NCBI RefSeq assembly: GCF_026183735.1
Contig: NZ_JAPFRE010000005.1
Coordinates: 191,055-229,795 of the forward strand
Length of the DNA stretch: 38,741 bases
DNA from: Alteromonas sp. ASW11-130
GTDB lineage: Bacteria; Pseudomonadota; Gammaproteobacteria; Enterobacterales; Alteromonadaceae
Reading direction: 5' to 3'
Made by a program: the position numbers and the translations under genes
The notes under the pieces: model-generated
Database searches by the model: none
Told to the model about the DNA's origin: nothing
What the model saw: the letters and a program-made list of their open reading frames with translations, nothing else
Part shown: in pieces, positions 34,170 through 38,741 of the stretch
How the letters are laid out: the number at the start of each line of letters is the position of its first letter
How positions within the stretch are numbered: the stretch's first letter is position 1

Positions 34170-34553
34170 TTACGGTTGAAGTGACTGAATGATTGGGCAA
34201 TCTTTATCACTTGGATTAGTTTTACAGTCTGAAATGAGCGAGACAAGACTGTCTTTAAGGTTAAGCAAATCTCTTAACTTACCTTCAATTACTGCAAGCT
34301 TTTGTTCAGCGAGTTGCTGAACATCTTCACAATTACCACCACTTAATCTTAATAATGATGATATTTCCGCCAACGTAAAACCTAAATACTGTGCACGCTT
34401 TATGAACAATACTCTTGAAAGTGCTTGTTCTGTATATTGCCTGTAACCCTGCATTGGTTTGATGGGTTGTTTAAGTAAGCCTTTGCGTTCATAGAAACGA
34501 ATGGTCTCTACACCAACATTTGCCTCTTTTGCAAGTTTACTGATTGTATACAT
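34170..34553 (-). CDS. merR: MerR, mercury-responsive regulator
   Basis: The 127-aa protein has the MerR-type N-terminal HTH (YTISKLAKEANVGVETIRFYERKGLL) and the three Hg-binding cysteines Cys75, Cys110 and Cys119. It represses and, with Hg(II), activates the operator-promoter just downstream. Here merR is on the same strand as merT and upstream of it, whereas in Tn21 and Tn501 it is divergent; co-directional layouts occur elsewhere. Its own promoter is in the AT-rich region beyond 34553. Confidence 0.9.
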   Translation of the reverse strand: MYTISKLAKEANVGVETIRFYERKGLLKQPIKPMQGYRQYTEQALSRVLFIKRAQYLGFTLAEISSLLRLSGGNCEDVQQLAEQKLAVIEGKLRDLLNLKDSLVSLISDCKTNPSDKDCPIIQSLQP

Positions 34554-34742
34554 TGGCTACCTTTAATATTCTGGTTAATTCAATAATATACAAAACGTCT
34601 AATTAACTCATGCTTCAAAGGAAATATTTGCATATTTATTGAAGTGGATAATACTAACTGTTACCTTAAATACGACAAAATCGCTCGGTAATTAGACCGA
34701 CATAATCCCTTGGTATTCACACTACTACACTTTTTTATGATT

Positions 34743-35015
34743 TCATCTGAATCTGACAGATAGAGATTGCTCTCTACAAAATTCTAGGATGATATTTCGA
34801 AAGTAACTTTCATCAGTCTTGTATCTTATAAAGAATAGTAAAACATTGTCCTCCTCCACCTCTGCCCTAATATCATTTATTCCCGCATCAATATTAATTT
34901 TGTCAGTATTCTCTATACGGTGTATGTCAGACGCTTTAAACTTCTCTTTGGCTAAGAGTTTCAAGAGTTCCATAGGATCGGTATTATCTGATAGGATTTC
35001 TACCCCGAGTTTCAT
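34743..35015 (-). CDS. Small protein, unknown
   Basis: A GGAG at 8 nt before the ATG at 35015 decides the start (90 aa). The product is a mixed alpha/beta protein (KLGVEILSDN, KASDIHRIENTDKINIDAGI, NVLLFFIRYKTDESY). No motif or family is recognised. It lies 110 bp downstream of the large unknown gene on the same strand, so the two may work together; nothing else suggests a function. Confidence 0.5.
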   Translation of the reverse strand: MKLGVEILSDNTDPMELLKLLAKEKFKASDIHRIENTDKINIDAGINDIRAEVEEDNVLLFFIRYKTDESYFRNIILEFCREQSLSVRFR

Positions 35016-35152
35016 ACAGTTAACTCCAGTTATTGATGGCAATAGTTTTTATCGAACGGATATAATTTTCGATAATTACACTCATCAAATTTTAAGACGA
35101 CTTGCACAATTGTCTCATCGAGCAAGTCGTTTATAGAAGAATTGAATTTCTC

Positions 35153-36844
35153 TTAGTAAGAGTCTCTCTCATATTGTGATCGTCGTGTATGCTGGGCGAA
35201 TCGAAGTGGATTCATAAATATATCATCTGGCAGCTCAAAAGAATTGAGCATATTTGACTCTTCGGCGGGTAGAATGGGTAAGGTATTCTTAAGCTCATCA
35301 ACATTATCATCTATTCTTGAAAACATGCCTTCGACAACTTTGTAGACTAATCCGTTTTTCATTGCTTTTACTAGCTTTCCGTAGTTGATTACATCAGATA
35401 CATTAATAAACCACTCAGTAATGGTTATATATAATGTAGTTTCTTTATCTGTTTTTCGGCACGACATTGCTGTTATGAGGTTCGTTGTCCGCTCGCTGCA
35501 ATTACTTAAAATTTTGAGGGAAACTCCGAGCTTGGGCGCTTTTTCCCATGTGCCAGATATTTTGCAGACAATCTCCTTCGTACCAAACTTATTTTCGTGT
35601 ACAAAAAAATCCCTTTTGTAAACTTTTTCTATCACTTCTTCCGCGAGCACAGAGTTTTCTACTTTTATAAACCATGTTTCGAAGCCATTCTCCACGTGTG
35701 GTCTAAGTTGAAGGTCCCTTTTGATTTGAGTATTGCTAGCAGGCTTAATAATCAGTAATTGATTTAGGTTCTTCTGCTGCTCAAAAAAGGGTGAAAAGCT
35801 ATCCTGCTCTGAACAAAGTTCAAAGATTGTTTTAAAATATTCGTTGTAGTCATAGTTATGTTCTAGCGTGACCGGGTCTACCGAAATCCACTCAAGAGCC
35901 ACTGGACTGCCGTTTAATAGAAAGACTTGAGAATCATTTATTGGGCACTTATCTGGTCCCATAACCCAATCATTAGTTACTCGAGTTTCATCTGAGGCAA
36001 TTGGATATCCAAAAATCAGATAGGTGAAGGATTGCATTCCTTGTCCCCTTAACCCAAAGGGTATAGGTTGGTCATCTGTATCCATCCATTCACCTACTCC
36101 GTCAATTTTTAGGAGTTTTTGAATGTATTTCTCAATTTTTTGGGCTCGAGGTGAAGGCTCTTCCAAATGACAAAAAAACTCAGGAAGTTCTGCTTCAGGG
36201 TCTTTAAGTCTGGCTTGGATATAATTGAATACAGCTTCTTGCAATGCTTTCGGCTTAGTAATATTTAAACAAAACTGGTCTGCATTGGTTGGAGCTAATT
36301 CATCTACGATATCGAAAAACTCTTCTTCCTTGAGGGGCCAGAAAGTTGGCATAAATACATTAAACGCGAGAAGCCTATAGCAAATTTTATTGAGCCATAG
36401 TTTGCTCTCGAGAACAGTTAAGTCTGGACATCGATCTATATTCAGATCCTTCCACTCGGAGCCTTCACTTAAATTTAAGAAGAGTGAATCGAAAATTTTT
36501 TCTTGCTTTGGCAAATCAAAGATTTCAAAAATTTTTTCTGTTAAGCCTAATCGGTTTGTATTGCAAAGTATTCGAGAGTTAAGTCTATCAACTAAAACAG
36601 GAAGCACAGATTTCAATTTTTTTAGTTCGCGTCCGCTTGATTGACTGTTTAGAGTGGCTAATTCAAACCATTGAGATTGATTGCTAGATGAAAGTATTCT
36701 TCGTCGTAAATCTTGATAGTTAGGGCAATGATAAATAGCCCACGCAATAATTTCGTAAGCTTCGCTAAGTTGGATATTCTGCAAACGACTTAAATTCTGC
36801 GCTTGTTTTTTTACATTTTTCAGTAGAGGGTGAAGTGTAGGCAT
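35153..36844 (-). CDS. Large cytoplasmic protein, unknown
   Basis: The frame is open to 36904, but the ATG at 36844 has GGAG 7 nt upstream, so I use it (563 aa). The first 45 residues (HPLLKNVKKQAQNLSRLQNIQLSEAYEII) resemble the short helical module found at the start of glyoxalase-related and antitoxin-like proteins (pattern K-x-x-A-x-x-L-x-x...L-S-x-A-x-E-I-I-A). The rest has no recognisable catalytic motif, no signal peptide and no membrane segment. The module may be a protein-binding handle. Defence or toxin function is possible from context only. Confidence 0.55.
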   Translation of the reverse strand: MPTLHPLLKNVKKQAQNLSRLQNIQLSEAYEIIAWAIYHCPNYQDLRRRILSSSNQSQWFELATLNSQSSGRELKKLKSVLPVLVDRLNSRILCNTNRLGLTEKIFEIFDLPKQEKIFDSLFLNLSEGSEWKDLNIDRCPDLTVLESKLWLNKICYRLLAFNVFMPTFWPLKEEEFFDIVDELAPTNADQFCLNITKPKALQEAVFNYIQARLKDPEAELPEFFCHLEEPSPRAQKIEKYIQKLLKIDGVGEWMDTDDQPIPFGLRGQGMQSFTYLIFGYPIASDETRVTNDWVMGPDKCPINDSQVFLLNGSPVALEWISVDPVTLEHNYDYNEYFKTIFELCSEQDSFSPFFEQQKNLNQLLIIKPASNTQIKRDLQLRPHVENGFETWFIKVENSVLAEEVIEKVYKRDFFVHENKFGTKEIVCKISGTWEKAPKLGVSLKILSNCSERTTNLITAMSCRKTDKETTLYITITEWFINVSDVINYGKLVKAMKNGLVYKVVEGMFSRIDDNVDELKNTLPILPAEESNMLNSFELPDDIFMNPLRFAQHTRRSQYERDSY

Positions 36845-37354
36845 ATTCTCTCCAATAATATTATGCACAACATAGAAACCCGCCCGATCTGTGCTGCTTT
36901 GCATTATTGCAGAAAATTGAAATAGAATTTATTGCTGACTTTTTGGGATTTTTTTCGTCGGAATGTAATATTTTGCGGATACCAGCAGCCCCACTTCTGC
37001 TAGTTCCATTCTAAAGTCAACCTTTCAGAATTTCAACATTTTTAAAACTGTAAAGTTATGTGTCTTCAGCAGACCATCGCCTTGGCTGTGGTGACGATCC
37101 GCTTCGCTCAAAGAAGCTCTTCTACTGCAAGAGGATGGCCGTTTAGTATAGATCTATCCAACACATTCAAATAATAAAAGCTAAAAATAGTTGCTGTTAA
37201 TAGCAGTTGCAGGCCATAAAACAAAGCTGATTCGTGCTAGCCTCTAATATTCGGTATTTAACATCGGAAAAATCAGGAAGGCGTTTAAAGGTGATAATAA
37301 CCAAGAACCTTGGCATCATAACATAAATGTAAAAGGAATAAGAATAAGGCAGTC
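36845..37354. other. Intergenic stretch with no gene seen
   Basis: About 510 bp separates two divergently transcribed genes. I see AT-rich runs likely to hold both promoters and a short palindrome (AGAAG-CT-CTTCT around 37124-37135), but no gene, repeat or RNA with strong support. Confidence 0.5.
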
Positions 37355-38104
37355 ATGATTCGAAATACATCAATACTTTTTCTAATGAGCTTTTTTATAT
37401 TCGCATGCACGTTTTCTAATGACGCATACGCCCAAGTGAAGAAAAGTACATCGGGGATATGTCATGATGCTTCGAGTGCATCCTACAATCGAACCAAGAA
37501 TTTCGAAGCCTTTAGTACTATTGAGGCCTGCCTTGAAAGTGGTGGTCGATTACCTAAAACAAAATCGACATATCAACAAGCGGAAAAAGAAGCTGTTAGC
37601 GAAGGTAGAGCCTTTACCTCTGAATATGAAAGAGCCGATTGGCCGCATTGGATTGATGATGACAGTGACTGCCAGAATACACGCCATGAAATGTTGATAT
37701 CAACATCCAGCATTCCAGTCGAGTTTAAAACAGAAAAAGGATGCCAAGTAGTGAACGGTGAATGGTACGATCCGTATTCGGGTAGCACATTTACTGATTC
37801 TACTGAACTCGATCTTGACCACATTGTTCCGCTAAAGTTTGCGCACGGTCATGGTGGCGATAAATGGTTCCGAGATAAACGACAGACATTTGCGAATGAC
37901 CCTCAAAACCTTCTACCTGTTAAAGCATCTCTCAATAGACATAAAGGTGCAAAAGGTTTAGATGAGTGGTTACCCCCAAATCGTGCTTACCGATGTGAGT
38001 ACATAAAGCGGTTTATGGGCGTAATTGACAAATATGGGCTTCTACTTATTCCTAGTGAAAAAAGAGTCATCAACAGAATGCAGAAAGCCTGTATAGGTAA
38101 TTAG
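37355..38104 (+). CDS. Secreted HNH nuclease of the DUF1524 type
   Basis: The 249-aa protein starts with a signal peptide (FLMSFFIFACTF, cleavage near AYA-Q at 26-27). The C-terminal part holds the DUF1524 HNH core: ELDLDHIVPLKFAH (Asp155, His156), FANDPQNLLPV (Asn185) and ASLNRHKGAKGLDEWLPP (His196, Lys197). These match secreted or GmrSD-type nucleases, where Asp-His and the later Asn and His bind a metal and cut nucleic acid. Several cysteines (36, 59, 106, 130) suggest disulfides, consistent with export. It may degrade extracellular DNA or act as an anti-competitor or anti-mobile-element nuclease. No immunity gene is obvious. Confidence 0.75.
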   Translation: MIRNTSILFLMSFFIFACTFSNDAYAQVKKSTSGICHDASSASYNRTKNFEAFSTIEACLESGGRLPKTKSTYQQAEKEAVSEGRAFTSEYERADWPHWIDDDSDCQNTRHEMLISTSSIPVEFKTEKGCQVVNGEWYDPYSGSTFTDSTELDLDHIVPLKFAHGHGGDKWFRDKRQTFANDPQNLLPVKASLNRHKGAKGLDEWLPPNRAYRCEYIKRFMGVIDKYGLLLIPSEKRVINRMQKACIGN

Positions 38105-38225
38105 CCTACGTTAGACGATGGAAGAGTCATTGCGAAACATTGAATAACCGTGCGTTAGTCCAGTTACTTGTTCGAAGAAAGCAAGCTAGATTTATTCGTA
38201 TTGCTATTGTAAATAGGTTTTTGAC

Positions 38226-38489
38226 ATGGAATGCACATACACAAATGAAGTAAAGGCAATTGTCGCCGACACCTACCTCGCTTATACCTCTGATATTGAC
38301 GGTGCAGAGGCGTTCAGACGTTTTGTTTCGAGAGCAAAGCCTCTTATTGATGTTCGGAGAGACCCAACGTTTTCAGCGTTTACGGATGAAGAGCTGATTG
38401 ATGAAATGGTTTTGCTAGAGGAAGATATACTTATTCTATTAAGAGGATATTCGTATAAAGGCTCCCGCTTACAGCTTGTAAGCAAGTAA
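38226..38489 (+). CDS. Small acidic protein, unknown
   Basis: The 87-aa product is acidic and helical (DVRRDPTFSAFTDEELIDEMVLLEEDILILL), with a basic C-terminus. It starts at ATG at 38226, 121 bp after the nuclease stop, on the same strand. No family is recognised. As a small acidic protein beside a nuclease it could be an inhibitor, but the gap and lack of an obvious RBS argue for caution. Confidence 0.45.
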   Translation: MECTYTNEVKAIVADTYLAYTSDIDGAEAFRRFVSRAKPLIDVRRDPTFSAFTDEELIDEMVLLEEDILILLRGYSYKGSRLQLVSK

Positions 38490-38576
38490 ACCGATGTTTA
38501 GTAACGTGAATAGATTTATTTAAGACAAAAGCGCAGACTTTCCTGAGAGGGCCATAAAGATACTATGTGCAATGGT

Positions 38577-38602
38577 GGTCTGCCGAGTACGTGAAGCAGA
38601 CC
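38577..38602. other. Isolated hairpin near the window end
   Basis: GGTCTGC (38577-38583) pairs with GCAGACC (38596-38602) around a 12-nt loop, 88 bp past the last small gene. It has no T-tract, so it may be a weak terminator or a recombination site arm. Confidence 0.35.
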
Positions 38603-38741
38603 TTGGCTCATTAAGATTTTAATGACACGAATGAGGTAATCAACGGTCATGCTACTAATAAAAAGAGGGCGTTCAGAATTCTGTGTCAGCTAGTTAGGCT
38701 TAAATATCTAATACACTATCCAGTCGCCCTTCGAAGTGGAT

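Larger units (their letters stand above)
9651..38741. mobile_element. Genomic island with multi-recombinase core; right end outside the window
   Basis: The left boundary is the break in phoH. The first genes inside are a six-gene operon with three tyrosine-recombinase-like proteins and a helicase. All later genes are accessory: CBASS, mercury genes, an IS, membrane proteins of unknown role and a secreted nuclease. No housekeeping gene resumes before the window ends and no 5' phoH fragment is present, so the right end must lie beyond 38741, or the island is composite with lost borders. Continuity as a single element is inferred. Confidence 0.55.

Noticed and set aside
20424..38741. The missing 5' half of phoH (PIN domain and GTGK) further right
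   Set aside because: No minus-strand frame with a PIN-domain or P-loop start was found; the right junction is taken to lie outside.

Overview
The window looks like a chromosomal segment of a marine gammaproteobacterium, probably of the Alteromonadales (inferred from the style of the housekeeping genes; no species can be named from sequence reading alone). It has two parts.

Part 1, about 1-9650, is ordinary chromosome. It holds a 51-bp repeat cluster with two terminator-like hairpins, a PEP-CTERM-system type TPR lipoprotein (prsT-like, - strand), the RNA helicase deaD, the trifunctional siroheme synthase cysG, a periplasmic transglutaminase-like protein, a TraT-family outer-membrane lipoprotein, a small exported protein, and the 3' half of a PhoH-family ATPase gene. 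The phoH reading frame breaks exactly in its P-loop codons: Lys-Thr-Leu-Leu-Ala is intact and the preceding Gly-Thr-Gly is replaced by unrelated sequence. The missing 5' half is nowhere else in the window.

Part 2, from about 9651 to the end, is accessory DNA, read here as the left part of a large genomic island whose right end lies outside. Its first module (9762-20097) is a tight six-gene operon. Three encode dissimilar tyrosine-recombinase-like proteins of 1089, 782 and 448 aa, two encode small or coiled-coil proteins, and one encodes a RecD-like helicase. In composition (several tyrosine recombinases plus small partners, with defence cargo, in a gammaproteobacterium) it recalls Gamma-Mobile-Trio and GInt islands, but the six-gene layout with a helicase is not one I recognise. 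A 22-bp direct-repeat array follows the operon.

The cargo comes next: small unknown genes; a 106-bp tandem repeat array that can fold into a conserved hairpin; a PD-(D/E)XK-like protein; a complete type II CBASS operon (CD-NTase, Cap2, Cap3 and a Cap5 HNH-SAVED effector with an extra N-terminal domain) headed by a YdjM-like membrane protein; and a divergent trio (sigma-factor-like, unknown, ImmA/IrrE metalloprotease) separated from CBASS by palindromic operator-like sites. After these lie two small membrane proteins (one DUF3592), an IS1202/ISNCY-type insertion sequence, a mercury module with merR, merT, merP and a GDCCVYCSYG protein but no merA, an unknown 563-aa protein, a secreted HNH nuclease and a small unknown gene.

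The genes suggest a recombinase-driven island that inserts into a conserved ATPase P-loop and carries anti-phage and metal-response cargo. The transport-only mer module next to an IS suggests recent rearrangement. The most interesting items are the six-gene recombinase/helicase operon and its P-loop target, the CBASS-plus-regulatory-trio locus with its shared divergent promoter region, and the structured 106-bp repeats.
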